This document shows positions 8,787 through 17,143 of a stretch of DNA of 64,000 nucleotides, piece by piece (the first letter of the stretch is position 1; every line of letters begins with the position of its first letter). The position numbers were made by a program, and so were the translations under genes. Source of the stretch: Cupriavidus metallidurans CH34 (GTDB taxonomy: Bacteria > Pseudomonadota > Gammaproteobacteria > Burkholderiales > Burkholderiaceae). The DNA is taken from assembly GCF_000196015.1 (NCBI RefSeq), contig NC_007974.2, positions 2,516,085 through 2,580,084 on the forward strand, written 5' to 3'. The notes under the pieces were generated by a model. That model was not told the origin of the DNA. It worked only from the letters and a program-made list of their open reading frames with translations, and searched no databases.

Positions 8787-9189
8787 GAGCGTTCCGTCTT
8801 GATATGGGAATGCCGGTGACCACCAGGGGCGAACTGCACCGCTGCAACCGGCTCGAGCATGGCTGCCTGACAGCCATATCAACACAGCGTAGCAGCGCCC
8901 TGGTCACTTCAAAGCGGCATTTACCGCCGGAATCCGGCATTTATTCCCAGGAATATTTTCGTCTTCTTTCGGGAATAAGGCGCCGGGCCGGGCAGTTCTA
9001 CAGGTGCATGGCACCGCGGCGCGTAGAGCCGGAACGACAGGATCGAACGATTCTCGGGCGCGTGGTCGGCATGCAAGCCCATGCGCGACCGTTGGTGGCC
9101 ATGCGATCCATTGCGACCCGCTGCGGCCCGTTGCGGCCCGTTGTGGCCACAGGCGCTGGGCACCCTTTCTACTGCCTCAGGAGATGATC
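8787..9189. other. Non-coding stretch with a short tandem decamer
   Basis: About 400 bases between the divergent small secreted protein genes. I see no convincing coding sequence. It contains the decamer array at 9111-9150 and an AGGAG ribosome site at 9179-9183 for the downstream gene; promoters for both sides are expected here but are not clear. Confidence 0.5.
9111..9150. repeat. Four-copy degenerate 10-bp tandem repeat
   Basis: Four consecutive decamers: TTGCGACCCG, CTGCGGCCCG, TTGCGGCCCG and TTGTGGCCAC. The array ends about 40 bases before the DPYTDG-protein start, so it would lie in its leader or promoter. Confidence 0.8.
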
Positions 9190-9432
9190 ATGAAAGCCCG
9201 TATCGCGGCGGCAGCCGTTGCCGCCATTGCCTCGCTTGCATCTTTCGCCACGGTGACGTCCGCCGCCGGACTCACCCCTACTACGACGGCGATGCCGGAA
9301 GGTCACGCACATGCCATCGGACCACGTGATCCGTACACCGATGGCGGCAAGGCAAGCAGGTTCGATGTCTATGCAGACACCGCGAATGTCACGGACCGGC
9401 GCGACCCGTACACCGACGGTGCGCACAGCTAA
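9190..9432 (+). CDS. Small exported protein with two DPYTDG motifs
   Basis: 80 aa. A signal peptide (MKARIAAAAVAAIASLASF, cleavage near TSA-AG) is followed by a short hydrophilic chain with two copies of RDPYTDG (about residues 45 and 71) separated by a Asp/Thr-rich linker. I chose the ATG at 9190 rather than 9184 because AGGAG (9179-9183) is six bases upstream of it and abuts the other. No enzyme family recognised; the repeated acidic motif could bind metal ions, which is speculation. Confidence 0.7.
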   Translation: MKARIAAAAVAAIASLASFATVTSAAGLTPTTTAMPEGHAHAIGPRDPYTDGGKASRFDVYADTANVTDRRDPYTDGAHS

Positions 9433-9482
9433 GCCACGACAGCAATCAGGTGGGCCCTGGCCCACCTGCGCTACCCGCAGCG

Positions 9483-9716
9483 TTATGCGGGCACGGAGAT
9501 CGCCGCCGCGGGCGAGGAGGAAGTGGCCAGCACGCGAGCGGACCGCACGCGCTTCTTGTCGAGCACGGCAACAACGATCAGCCCAAGAGACGGGCTCAGG
9601 ATCAGCGAGAAGAGAATCCAGGCAGGGCTGGAGCGTCCCAATGCAGTGGCAAACATGCCGACACCGAGGGAAGCGAGAAACCAGACAGAAATCGCGAGCA
9701 TGGTGGCAGATCCCAT
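9483..9716 (-). CDS. Small two-helix membrane protein
   Basis: 77 aa with two hydrophobic segments (about residues 7-26 and 32-53), a short KKR-containing cytoplasmic stretch and a Ser/Ala-rich tail. Resembles the small superinfection-exclusion/DUF-type membrane proteins common near envelope genes, but I cannot assign a family. An ATG at 9701 is an alternative start. It is convergent with the DPYTDG gene. Confidence 0.55.
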   Translation of the reverse strand: MGSATMLAISVWFLASLGVGMFATALGRSSPAWILFSLILSPSLGLIVVAVLDKKRVRSARVLATSSSPAAAISVPA

Positions 9717-9786
9717 GAGTCAAAGTGATCGCCGCGCGAACGTGGCGAGCCCTCAGTATGGGAACATCCGCAACCAGTAGCACTTG

Positions 9787-9821
9787 GGGAAAGGCATTAA
9801 GGGAAAGGCATTAAGGGAAAG
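9787..9821. repeat. 2.5 copies of a 14-bp tandem repeat
   Basis: GGGAAAGGCATTAA occurs at 9787-9800 and 9801-9814, followed by the first seven bases again. It lies upstream of the small membrane protein gene and downstream of the Crp-family gene. Confidence 0.85.
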
Positions 9822-9907
9822 CGCTAGCCGCAAGTGTCCGACACGTGACTCGCGGCACCAGATTGCGCACACTGCGCCGCAATTTCGACGCCGTCAGCCT
9901 CTCGCCC

Positions 9908-10603
9908 TTACAACTCCGACAAGCCGAAGCGTCGCAATCCCTCGAGATCGGTCACCCTGATGGTCTGGTAGGCGAGGCTGACCATGCCGCCAGCCTCCAG
10001 CCGGCGCAACGCCTGATTCACACGCTGGCGCGACAGACCGGTCAGCAGGCCAATCTCTTCCTGTGAGAGTTCCAGCACTTCCGTGGTTTTCGGGTACAGC
10101 GCCGGATGGAACAATTGCGCGACGGCCTGTGCGACGCGCGCATCGGCGCCAAGCAGCCGATCGTTCTGCACCGTGGCAATGAACTGGCCCATGCGCTCGT
10201 TGAGCTGCCGCACCACGAAACCCGCGAACGGCAGGCTGTCCGACAGCAGCATGTTGAAAACCGCCTCCGGCACCAGCAGCACGCGCGAGTCGCGGATCGC
10301 GATCACGTCGTAGCGGCGATCCTCGCGCTTGATCACGCTGCCTTCGCCGCACCAGCCTCCGGCGGGCACGCCGGAAAACGTGCAACCGCGCCCGTCCGGC
10401 GTATAGACCGCGAGCTTGATCAGCCCCGTATCCACCCCGATCCAGTAGCGCGAGAACTCGCCGCGCCGGGCGATATAGCCGCCTGCGGGGTATTCGCGGA
10501 CAACGGTTTCGGACGCCGCCAGCGCCTGATGCGCCGGGGACAGCGCACAAAACCAGTCATGCTGGGCCAGCAGGGCGTTAACCTGATCAAGGGACGAAGA
10601 CAT
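9908..10603 (-). CDS. Crp/Fnr-family transcriptional regulator
   Basis: About 231 aa from the ATG at 10603. A cyclic-nucleotide-type beta-roll (residues 20-130, with GGYIARRGEFSRYWIGVDTG) leads through a dimer helix to a Crp-type helix-turn-helix (LSQEEIGLLTGLSRQRVNQALRRLEAGGMV). The N-terminus lacks the cysteine cluster of Fe-S FNR, and the recognition helix (SRQRVNQAL) is not the E-x-x-SR of FNR. A longer reading to 10669 would cover a palindrome in the spacer, so the shorter start is preferred, although a ribosome site is not obvious. It faces the acyl-CoA synthetase gene and may regulate it. Confidence 0.85.
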   Translation of the reverse strand: MSSSLDQVNALLAQHDWFCALSPAHQALAASETVVREYPAGGYIARRGEFSRYWIGVDTGLIKLAVYTPDGRGCTFSGVPAGGWCGEGSVIKREDRRYDVIAIRDSRVLLVPEAVFNMLLSDSLPFAGFVVRQLNERMGQFIATVQNDRLLGADARVAQAVAQLFHPALYPKTTEVLELSQEEIGLLTGLSRQRVNQALRRLEAGGMVSLAYQTIRVTDLEGLRRFGLSEL

Positions 10604-10617
10604 TTGATAAGAATCAA
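10604..10617. promoter_or_regulatory. Perfect FNR-type box TTGAT-N4-ATCAA
   Basis: TTGATAAGAATCAA matches the FNR/ANR consensus exactly. It directly abuts the chosen start codon of the Crp-family regulator, so a protein bound here would block transcription start or ribosome access. It could be autoregulatory or bound by a separate FNR. Confidence 0.45.
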
Positions 10618-10662
10618 TTTTCTGGGCATTCACAATGCTGCAACGCATCGAAAACGCCAGAT

Positions 10663-10680
10663 CTGTCATCCGGACGACAG
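10663..10680. promoter_or_regulatory. Imperfect 18-bp palindrome between crp-like gene and acyl-CoA synthetase
   Basis: CTGTCATCCGGACGACAG is symmetric at 16 of 18 positions and lies in the divergent spacer. A candidate operator; the binding protein is unknown. Confidence 0.4.
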
Positions 10681-10758
10681 AGTCCGCCGGAGGCGAGATG
10701 ATAGCTTGCGCCGGATTTCATTCGACGAATCCCCAAGGATCACCATAGGAGACACGCC

Positions 10759-12393
10759 ATGCCGACCGACTACGACACCGGACTGGCCCGCAACCCCGCC
10801 AACTACGTTCCGATCACCCCGCTCGACTTCATCGCCCGCGCGGCCGAGGTCTACGGCGATCGCCTGGCCATCGTGCATGGCACGGTGCGCCAGAACTGGC
10901 GCGACACCTACGCGCGCTGCCGGCGCCTGGCCAGCGCGCTGACCCGCGCGGGCGTGGGCAAGGGCGATACCGTGGCGGCGCTGCTGCCCAACACCCCGGC
11001 GATGGTCGAGGCGCACTTCGGCGTGCCGATGGCCGGTGCGGTGCTGAATGCACTCAACATCCGCCTGGACGCCGCCAACCTGGTCTTCATGCTGCGCCAC
11101 GGCGAAGCCAAGGTGCTGCTGGCGGACACCGAGTTCGCCGATGCCGCCCGTCAGATGGCGCGCGAGGTGCGTGGACTCAAGGTGATCGCGGTGGAAGACG
11201 TGCTCGGGCCCGACGCCGAGCGGTTCGGTGACACCGATTACGAGTCCTTCCTGGCCAGCGGCGATCCGGAATTCGACTGGAAGATGCCCGGCGACGAGTG
11301 GGACGCCATTGCCCTGAACTACACGTCGGGCACTACCGGCGACCCGAAGGGCGTGGTCTATCACCATCGCGGCGCGGCCATGAACGCCATCTCCAACATC
11401 CTGGAGTGGGACATGGCCAAGCATCCGGTCTACCTGTGGACGCTGCCGATGTTCCACTGCAACGGCTGGTGCTTCCCGTGGACAGTCGCGGCCCGCGCCG
11501 GCGTGAACGTCTGCCTGCGCAAGTTCGAGCCGAAGCTCGTCTTCGACCTGATGCGCGACGAAGGTGTGACGCACTACTGCGCCGCGCCGATCGTCCACAC
11601 CGCGCTGGTCAACGCGCCGCCGTCGTGGCGCGAAGGGCTGCGCGGGCCGGTGCGCGGCATGGTGGCGGGCGCCCCGCCCCCGGCGGCGGTGCTGGCGCAG
11701 ATGGAAGCGATGGGTTTCGACCTGTCGCATGTCTACGGCCTGACCGAGGTCTACGGCCCGGCCGCGGTCTGCGCGGAGCAGGACGCCTGGCACACGGTGT
11801 CGCAGGAAGAACGCGCGGTGCTGAAGGCGCGCCAGGGCGTGCGCTATCACCTGCAGTCCGGCGTCACGGTGCTGGACCCGGATACGATGCAGCCCGTACC
11901 GCGCGACGGCGAGACCATCGGCGAAATCATGTTCCGCGGCAACATCTGCATGAAGGGTTACCTCAAGAACGACAAGGCCACGCGCGAGGCGTTCGCGGGC
12001 GGCTGGTTCCATACGGGCGACCTTGGCGTGTGCATGCCTGACGGCTACATCAAGATCAAGGACCGCAGCAAGGACATCATCATCTCCGGCGGGGAGAACA
12101 TTTCCAGCGTCGAGGTGGAAGACGCGCTCTACCGCCACCCCGCGGTGCTGGCCGCCGCCGTGGTGGCGCAGCCGGATGCCAAGTGGGGCGAGACGCCGTG
12201 CGCGTTCGTCGAACTGAAGGATGGCGCAAGCGTCACGGCCGAAGAACTGATTGCACATTGCCGCACGCTGCTGGCCGGCTTCAAGGTGCCGAAGGCGGTC
12301 TACTTCGGGCCGCTGCCCAAGACCTCTACCGGCAAGATCCAGAAGTTCGAACTGCGCAAGAAGATGCAGTCGAACGCTGCCATCGACGTCTGA
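10759..12393 (+). CDS. AMP-dependent acyl-CoA synthetase (short/medium-chain type)
   Basis: 544 aa. Members activate a carboxylic acid with ATP to an acyl-adenylate, then transfer it to CoA. Visible adenylate-forming motifs: YTSGTTGDPKG near residue 188 (P-loop), YGLTEVYG near 329, GWFHTGDLG near 415 and the C-terminal KTSTGKIQK near 521 with the catalytic lysine. The relation to DMSP/methylmercaptopropionate or fatty acid ligases cannot be resolved by eye. An AGGAG site precedes the start. It is monocistronic, ends at a strong terminator, and faces a Crp-family regulator. Confidence 0.92.
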   Translation: MPTDYDTGLARNPANYVPITPLDFIARAAEVYGDRLAIVHGTVRQNWRDTYARCRRLASALTRAGVGKGDTVAALLPNTPAMVEAHFGVPMAGAVLNALNIRLDAANLVFMLRHGEAKVLLADTEFADAARQMAREVRGLKVIAVEDVLGPDAERFGDTDYESFLASGDPEFDWKMPGDEWDAIALNYTSGTTGDPKGVVYHHRGAAMNAISNILEWDMAKHPVYLWTLPMFHCNGWCFPWTVAARAGVNVCLRKFEPKLVFDLMRDEGVTHYCAAPIVHTALVNAPPSWREGLRGPVRGMVAGAPPPAAVLAQMEAMGFDLSHVYGLTEVYGPAAVCAEQDAWHTVSQEERAVLKARQGVRYHLQSGVTVLDPDTMQPVPRDGETIGEIMFRGNICMKGYLKNDKATREAFAGGWFHTGDLGVCMPDGYIKIKDRSKDIIISGGENISSVEVEDALYRHPAVLAAAVVAQPDAKWGETPCAFVELKDGASVTAEELIAHCRTLLAGFKVPKAVYFGPLPKTSTGKIQKFELRKKMQSNAAIDV

Positions 12394-12420
12394 TCGACCG
12401 ATCGACCAATCGACCAATCG
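12392..12420. repeat. 3.5 copies of an 8-bp tandem repeat after the synthetase stop
   Basis: GATCGACC twice, AATCGACC once, then AATCG, starting at the stop codon. It lies between the coding end and the terminator. Confidence 0.8.
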
Positions 12421-12430
12421 CTTGATGGAA

Positions 12431-12466
12431 AAAACGCGCGGCGGGTCGCCCCGCCGCGCGTTTTTT
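12431..12466. terminator. Bidirectional intrinsic terminator
   Basis: Stem CGCGCGGCGGG (12435-12445) pairs with 12450-12460 around a TCGC loop, with T6 after it on plus and a T-run on minus from the preceding A's. It serves both the convergent synthetase and hydrolase genes. Confidence 0.88.
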
Positions 12467-12480
12467 ATCGACATTCCCGC

Positions 12481-14064
12481 TCAAAACTGTCCGAAGAACG
12501 CTCGCGCGGCGACCATGCAGAACGGTGCCACCAGCGTGCCGTGATACGCCTGGATGACCGCCGACGCGCCGCCATCCTGCGCACCCGCCGCCACCGCCTG
12601 TGCGGCAACATTCATCTTCGCCAACGAGAAGCCTTGTTTGAGCGCCGCATAGGGGTCGCTTGGGCCGGCGATGGGCGCATCCACATCCAGCACGCTGGTC
12701 AGGCCCGCCGGCACCTTCGCGCTGCTCCAGTACGCCTGCTGCACCGTGGCGTTGAAGAAGAACACGGTGGGGTCGTCATGCCCGCCGCATAGCTGGACCG
12801 GCGCGCGTGGCTGCCAGTTGCGTAGATCGTTGATCTTGAAGTCCACGCGCAGCGGTTGCACGGGCCGCGTTGCCGGCGCCATCGACACGGTCGAACTCGG
12901 GAACGCGCCGTCCGGATTGACCAGCGCATCTTCAAGCATGGCCAGCCGGTAGTCGTTGCGCACGAGGTCAGCGTTGCCGAAACCGAGCGCGAACACCGGC
13001 GTCAGGTCTGGCGATGCCAGCGGCGGCGCCTTCGGCGGCGTCAGCGATGCGAACTGCGAGGCCGGCGGCGTACTGTTGAAGAGCTGAGTAGGCGGCAACT
13101 TGCCCTGCGTGAAGATCTTGTCGAGCGAATTCATGCTCGGCAGCAGGCTGGCGATGCCTGGCGCATAGGCCGACTCGTAGAAGTCGGACGGCTTGCGGTA
13201 GAGATTCTGGTAGGACCGCTGGTAGCTCGTGGTGACGAGCACGGCGAACACCGTGGAACCGATACCCACCTGTCCGGCCACCAGTGCGTCGCCCATTGCC
13301 GCCAGTGCATACGGCCCCGACCCCGGCGCCGACGCGGTCACCGGAATCCCGGCAGCCTGCAGCAGCCGGTGCGTGGCCATCGCCACGTAGCCACCCTGCG
13401 AATATCCGGTGACGAAGAGCTTGCCGCTCTCCTGCACGTTGCGCCCGCCACCCGGCGCCCGCATGACGACACGCGCGGCGGCAAGCGCGCCCACCATGTC
13501 GGCCGATTGCTGCGCCCCATTCAGGTACGGGTGATAGTCGAGATCCGAGCCCGCATAGCCGGCATAGTTGCTGGCCACGACGATATAGCCCTGCGCCGCG
13601 TACATCGCAGCCACGCTGATGCCCTCCGACGCGCCGTCGCCGTTACGCGGGTCGGTCTGCGTGATATCGGCGAGGTTGTACTTCTTGTATGTCGTGGTGC
13701 CGTGTGCGTACAGCAGCGTCGGGCGCGGACCACTGCAGGCCGCGCCACCGGGAATCATCAGCGCGGCGCTGGCGTTCGCCGGTTCCCCGGCGCCGCCCAC
13801 CGTGCGGTAGCGCAGCGTCACGATCTCGATGTCGCACCGTGGCACGCCCGCAACCTGCATGAGCTGGCGTCCATCGTCAGTGGATCCGAGCAGTGCCGCC
13901 AGTTGGGCCGCGCTCAGGCGCAAGGTGGTCTGCTGGTTCAGCAGACCACCTCCGCCAAAGCCGCAACCGGCCCCATTGCATGCCGTGGTGCTCTGAGCGC
14001 TGGCGCCCAGCGTGGTGCAGGCCGCCAGCGAGGCAAGGCCCACCTTGAACAGGATTTCCCGCAT
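12481..14064 (-). CDS. Secreted alpha/beta hydrolase (lipase/esterase-like)
   Basis: 527 aa with a cleavable signal (LFKVGLASLAACTTLGASA, then QS). The core has an alpha/beta-hydrolase nucleophile elbow GYSQGG near residue 218, an oxyanion region LYAHGTTTYKK, and a late GGHDDPTVFF segment fitting the acid and base part. A Cys pair CNGAGCGFGGGG follows the signal. The substrate could be a polyester, lipid or ester, and I cannot choose. A GGAGGAGG ribosome site supports the start. It is transcribed alone and shares a terminator with the synthetase. Confidence 0.85.
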   Translation of the reverse strand: MREILFKVGLASLAACTTLGASAQSTTACNGAGCGFGGGGLLNQQTTLRLSAAQLAALLGSTDDGRQLMQVAGVPRCDIEIVTLRYRTVGGAGEPANASAALMIPGGAACSGPRPTLLYAHGTTTYKKYNLADITQTDPRNGDGASEGISVAAMYAAQGYIVVASNYAGYAGSDLDYHPYLNGAQQSADMVGALAAARVVMRAPGGGRNVQESGKLFVTGYSQGGYVAMATHRLLQAAGIPVTASAPGSGPYALAAMGDALVAGQVGIGSTVFAVLVTTSYQRSYQNLYRKPSDFYESAYAPGIASLLPSMNSLDKIFTQGKLPPTQLFNSTPPASQFASLTPPKAPPLASPDLTPVFALGFGNADLVRNDYRLAMLEDALVNPDGAFPSSTVSMAPATRPVQPLRVDFKINDLRNWQPRAPVQLCGGHDDPTVFFFNATVQQAYWSSAKVPAGLTSVLDVDAPIAGPSDPYAALKQGFSLAKMNVAAQAVAAGAQDGGASAVIQAYHGTLVAPFCMVAARAFFGQF

Positions 14065-14233
14065 TTACGACCTCCTCCGCTCTTGTTTTACCCGGCATGG
14101 CTCGTACCGGGCGCTGCTTGTAATGTGCGGAGTGTAGGTAAACGGCGTCGTTCGCCCAATCGAAATCGCGTGTATCAGGCTTGATTCTGTCCTGACAAAT
14201 TCTGCGATGCGGGCGAATCGGACGCCAGCGGCT

Positions 14234-15157
14234 TCAGCCTCCGCGCGCGCGGCGCGCTTCGTAGGCTTTCAGGCTGGTCAGCGCCATCTCCAGCGTGGGC
14301 GCTGCGGTCTGGCCACGGCGGGCCAGCATGTCACCCACGATCTGGTCCGATTCGATCGCCCCGCCGCGCTCTAGGTCGCGCAGCATCGAGGCCGTCAGCG
14401 GCGATCCTTCGGCAAACAGCGTGGTCTTCGCCTGCTCCAGTACGGGGCCCCGGGCCGGATAGCCATTGGCGGCCGCAACGCCGGCGCATTCGCCAAGCAA
14501 CGCCGCGATGGTCTCGCGCCCGCGTGGCGCGGCGAGAATATCGCCGATGGTCGCTCGCATCAGGCAGGTAGCCGATGCCAGCGTGGCAAGGAACAGCCAT
14601 TTCTCCCACATGTCCTGCAGCATGGCGTCGCTGCGTTGGACGTCGAAGCCGGCATCGCTGAAAGCGGCGGCCAAGGCCAGCGCGCGCTCACTGCTGCCCG
14701 AAGGGCGCTCGCCAAACGACAGAACGTGGAAGCTCGACAGATGAAGAATGGTGCCCTGGTCATCGAGCGTGCTGGAGATCAGGCAGCGGCCCCCCATGAC
14801 ACGCCCGGCGCCGAAACGCGCATCGAGGCGATCCAGATGCTGCATGCCGTTGAGCAACGGGATGATGACCGTGTTCGGCCCCATGGCGGGCGCGAAGCCA
14901 TCCATGGCGCTTTCGAGGTCGTACGCCTTGCAGCTCAGCAACACCACGTCATAAGGCTGCGTGATCTGCTCGGACAACACCACAGGGGGATTCGGGAAAT
15001 GCAGGTCGCCGTGCGGGCTCTTAACTCGCAGGCCGTGTTCGGCCAGTTGCGCGGCGCGGCGGGGGCGCACCAGGAACGTCACATCACGCCCGGCCTGCAG
15101 CAGCCGCGCGCCAAAGTAGCCACCCGTGGCTCCCACTCCGACAACCAGAATTCGCAT
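14234..15157 (-). CDS. panE: 2-dehydropantoate 2-reductase (ketopantoate reductase)
   Basis: 307 aa. NADPH-dependent reduction of ketopantoate to pantoate, in pantothenate/CoA synthesis. The N-terminus MRILVVGVGATGGYFGARL is the Rossmann GxGxxG motif, VVLLSCKAYDLESAM is the family lysine segment (KAYD), and LLNGMQHLD carries the substrate-binding Asn. The start at 15157 gives the Rossmann motif at residue 7; a longer in-frame reading to 15301 adds 48 residues not expected. Several PanE-like paralogues exist in this group, so the gene could be one of those. Confidence 0.88.
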   Translation of the reverse strand: MRILVVGVGATGGYFGARLLQAGRDVTFLVRPRRAAQLAEHGLRVKSPHGDLHFPNPPVVLSEQITQPYDVVLLSCKAYDLESAMDGFAPAMGPNTVIIPLLNGMQHLDRLDARFGAGRVMGGRCLISSTLDDQGTILHLSSFHVLSFGERPSGSSERALALAAAFSDAGFDVQRSDAMLQDMWEKWLFLATLASATCLMRATIGDILAAPRGRETIAALLGECAGVAAANGYPARGPVLEQAKTTLFAEGSPLTASMLRDLERGGAIESDQIVGDMLARRGQTAAPTLEMALTSLKAYEARRARGG

Positions 15158-15321
15158 CCTCCACTCCCAGATCTGGCCCGGCAACGAGCCGGGCAATGCG
15201 CCATTGTAGTGATGGCCTGGAAAGTCTGCTGGAAGCGAAATGCCGGTCGCCGAATGGCCCGGAATCCGGGTCTCGTGGCGTTGCGCGCGGATCAGCCGCA
15301 CGCAGCGCCACGAGCATCAGG

Positions 15322-15435
15322 TCATGTCAGTAGATTGAACACCAGCCCGAGTGCAATGGCGCCGCCCAGTGTCTCCACGGCAGCCAGCGCGATCAGGTTT
15401 CTCAGAATGAAGGCATCGTCCTGCTTGGTCACCAT
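15322..15435 (-). CDS. 37-residue single-helix membrane protein
   Basis: ATG at 15435 with GGAGAC ribosome site. MVTKQDDAFILRNLIALAAV is followed by a hydrophobic ETLGGAIALGLVFNLLT end, giving one transmembrane helix (about residues 13-35). Too short for family assignment. The good ribosome site and amphipathic start argue that it is real. It lies upstream of panE, in the same direction. Confidence 0.5.
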   Translation of the reverse strand: MVTKQDDAFILRNLIALAAVETLGGAIALGLVFNLLT

Positions 15436-15630
15436 GGTGTTGTCTCCAGAAAGGTTTCCAAACCCCGGGAGACGCCGCGCGCCCCCCGGCCACACTGCAC
15501 AACCTGGGTTCAGTAGACTGCAACGCCGCCAAGCGGAAAAGTCGGCACAAACCCTCATGGGGTGATTGCTGATGGCATACAGGTCACGCGCCTGCCGCGG
15601 CTCCGGAGGAAAGGGTGATGCTCGCGCCGG

Positions 15631-15658
15631 TTTACTTCGCACGCGAATCAACTATACT
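15631..15658 (+). promoter_or_regulatory. Sigma-70-like promoter of the crotonase gene
   Basis: TTTACT (15631-15636) and TATACT (15653-15658) are 16 bases apart. The first MarR-type operator lies inside the spacer and the second just downstream, which is the arrangement of a repressed promoter. Confidence 0.55.
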
Positions 15659-15680
15659 TTGCATCTACTTCGCATACGAA
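15636..15680. promoter_or_regulatory. Pair of MarR-type operators ahead of the crotonase gene
   Basis: TTCGCACGCGAA (15636-15647) and TTCGCATACGAA (15669-15680) are centred 33 bp apart, three helical turns. Both match the TTCGCGCGCGAA palindrome in the promoter of the nearby marR gene. Confidence 0.65.
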
Positions 15681-15723
15681 CATCTTCATTGCCCCTACCC
15701 CTTCCATTGCAGGAGACAAAGCC

Positions 15724-16500
15724 GTGATTCCGGAAATCCAAGCAGGACTTGAACGTGGCGTGCTGACCCTCACGATTTCGCGAGCGGACAAGAAGAACGC
15801 GCTGACCAACGACATGTACGGCGCCCTGGCGGACGCCATCGAGAATGCATCGACCGACGCATCGGTCCGGGTCGTGCTGATTCAGGCTGACGGTGATTCC
15901 TTCACGGCCGGCAACGACATCGGGGAGTTCGCGGCCCAGGCCACCGGGAACGCACCCAAGGAGCGCCATGTCGTGCGATTCCTGCATAGCCTGGCGAATG
16001 CCACAGTGCCGATCGTCGCGGCAGTCCAGGGCAAGGCCGTCGGCGTCGGCACGACCATGCTGCTGCATTGTGACTATGTGGTTCTGGCCGACGATGCGCA
16101 GTTGATCACGCCGTTCGTGAACCTCGCGCTTGTGCCCGAGGCAGCGTCGAGCTACCTGCTGCCGTTGCGCATCGGCCACGCGCGCGCGTTTGAAATGTTC
16201 TCGCTGGGCGATCCGTTGCCGGCGGACACCGCCGTGGCATGGGGCATCGCGAACCGGACGGTTCCGGGCGACCAGCTGCGCGCGGAAGGCCGACGCATCG
16301 CGGAAAAGATCGCCACCAAGCCGTCCGGCTCTCTGACGGCAATGAAGCGTCTGATGCGGGAGGCCGAGAAACTGGTCGCGCAGATGGACGCCGAGAGTTC
16401 GACGTTCGTGGAGCGGCTGCGCAGCGCGGAAGCGAAGGAAGCCTTCGCGGCGTTTGTCCAGAAGCGCCAGCCGGACTTCAGCAGGATCGCCAAGCAGTGA
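15724..16500 (+). CDS. Enoyl-CoA hydratase/isomerase (crotonase family)
   Basis: 258 aa from a GTG with AGGAGACAAAGCC ahead of it. Crotonases hydrate or isomerise enoyl-CoA thioesters. The oxyanion-hole segments are SFTAGNDIGEFA (about residue 58) and GKAVGVGTTMLLHCDYVVLADDAQ cut in two parts here (GKAVGVG near 102 and the later LVPEAASSYLLP near 138). The LVPEAASSYL sequence, with a single late Glu, is more like the delta3-delta2 enoyl-CoA isomerase branch than a classical hydratase, but this is not certain. The promoter carries two MarR-type operators; the MarR gene is convergent downstream. Confidence 0.85.
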   Translation: MIPEIQAGLERGVLTLTISRADKKNALTNDMYGALADAIENASTDASVRVVLIQADGDSFTAGNDIGEFAAQATGNAPKERHVVRFLHSLANATVPIVAAVQGKAVGVGTTMLLHCDYVVLADDAQLITPFVNLALVPEAASSYLLPLRIGHARAFEMFSLGDPLPADTAVAWGIANRTVPGDQLRAEGRRIAEKIATKPSGSLTAMKRLMREAEKLVAQMDAESSTFVERLRSAEAKEAFAAFVQKRQPDFSRIAKQ

Positions 16501-16557
16501 TGGGTCAGAAGGCGTCGTCCGCGTCGTCTGCTTCGGCGCCTTCGTTCATCCCCTGCA

Positions 16558-16986
16558 TCACTCGTCGTCGCTGGCCGGGAACTTGTCCTGCAGGCTCGTC
16601 AGCCAGCGCGCCACCACATCGATCTCGGCGGCCGTGAACCCCTCGGTCAATCGGGCATTCAGTTCGGTGAGATTCGACCGGGAGCGCTTGAGCGCGGTGC
16701 GTCCGGCATCGGTCAGCCAGATGCGGAAGGCCCGGCGATCGTGCTCGTCCAGGCCGCGTTCGACCAGCCCCGCCCGCTCCATGCGATCCACCAGCCCGCT
16801 CACGCCCGGCGCGCCAAGGTCGAGCGCCGCGCCTGCCTCGCTCATCAACGCGCCATCGTTCTTGCCGAGGAAGAACAGCATTCCGGCCTGCGATGCGGTG
16901 ACGCCACCGGCGGCGGTGCGCGCCTGTGTCCATCGATGCAGCCGACGCTGACCGACATTCAGGAGGTAGACAAGTCGAGGATTCAA
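16558..16986 (-). CDS. MarR-family transcriptional repressor
   Basis: About 142 aa. A winged helix-turn-helix (GVTASQAGMLFFLGKNDGA, LDLGAPGVSGLVDRMERAGL, DEHDRRAFRIWLTDAG) is typical of MarR dimers that release DNA on binding a phenolic or acyl-CoA ligand. I take the TTG at 16986 (MNPRLVYLLNVGQRRLHRW, a common MarR start); the longer reading to 17046 would put the operator inside the gene. The same operator type sits ahead of the crotonase gene, so it probably controls both. Ligand unknown; an acyl-CoA is plausible. Confidence 0.85.
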   Translation of the reverse strand: MNPRLVYLLNVGQRRLHRWTQARTAAGGVTASQAGMLFFLGKNDGALMSEAGAALDLGAPGVSGLVDRMERAGLVERGLDEHDRRAFRIWLTDAGRTALKRSRSNLTELNARLTEGFTAAEIDVVARWLTSLQDKFPASDDE

Positions 16987-17007
16987 GACGGCACCCGGGT
17001 GATTTAG

Positions 17008-17019
17008 TTCGCGCGCGAA
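17008..17019. promoter_or_regulatory. MarR autoregulatory operator
   Basis: TTCGCGCGCGAA is a perfect palindrome 22 bases ahead of the chosen marR start and matches the two sites before the crotonase gene. Confidence 0.65.
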
Positions 17020-17143
17020 TTTTTTAAATGTTATCACGCACGTCACACGGGACTTTCGACAACCGGGGGGACCGGTCTGGAGATACGCTCAGACGCGCAC
17101 AAGGCGGCGCCGGTGGCGACCGCCCTGGCGGATGCGGCTCGGA

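Noticed and set aside
10666..12474. 602-aa minus-strand open frame
   Set aside because: Lies opposite the acyl-CoA synthetase; His/Arg-rich shadow.
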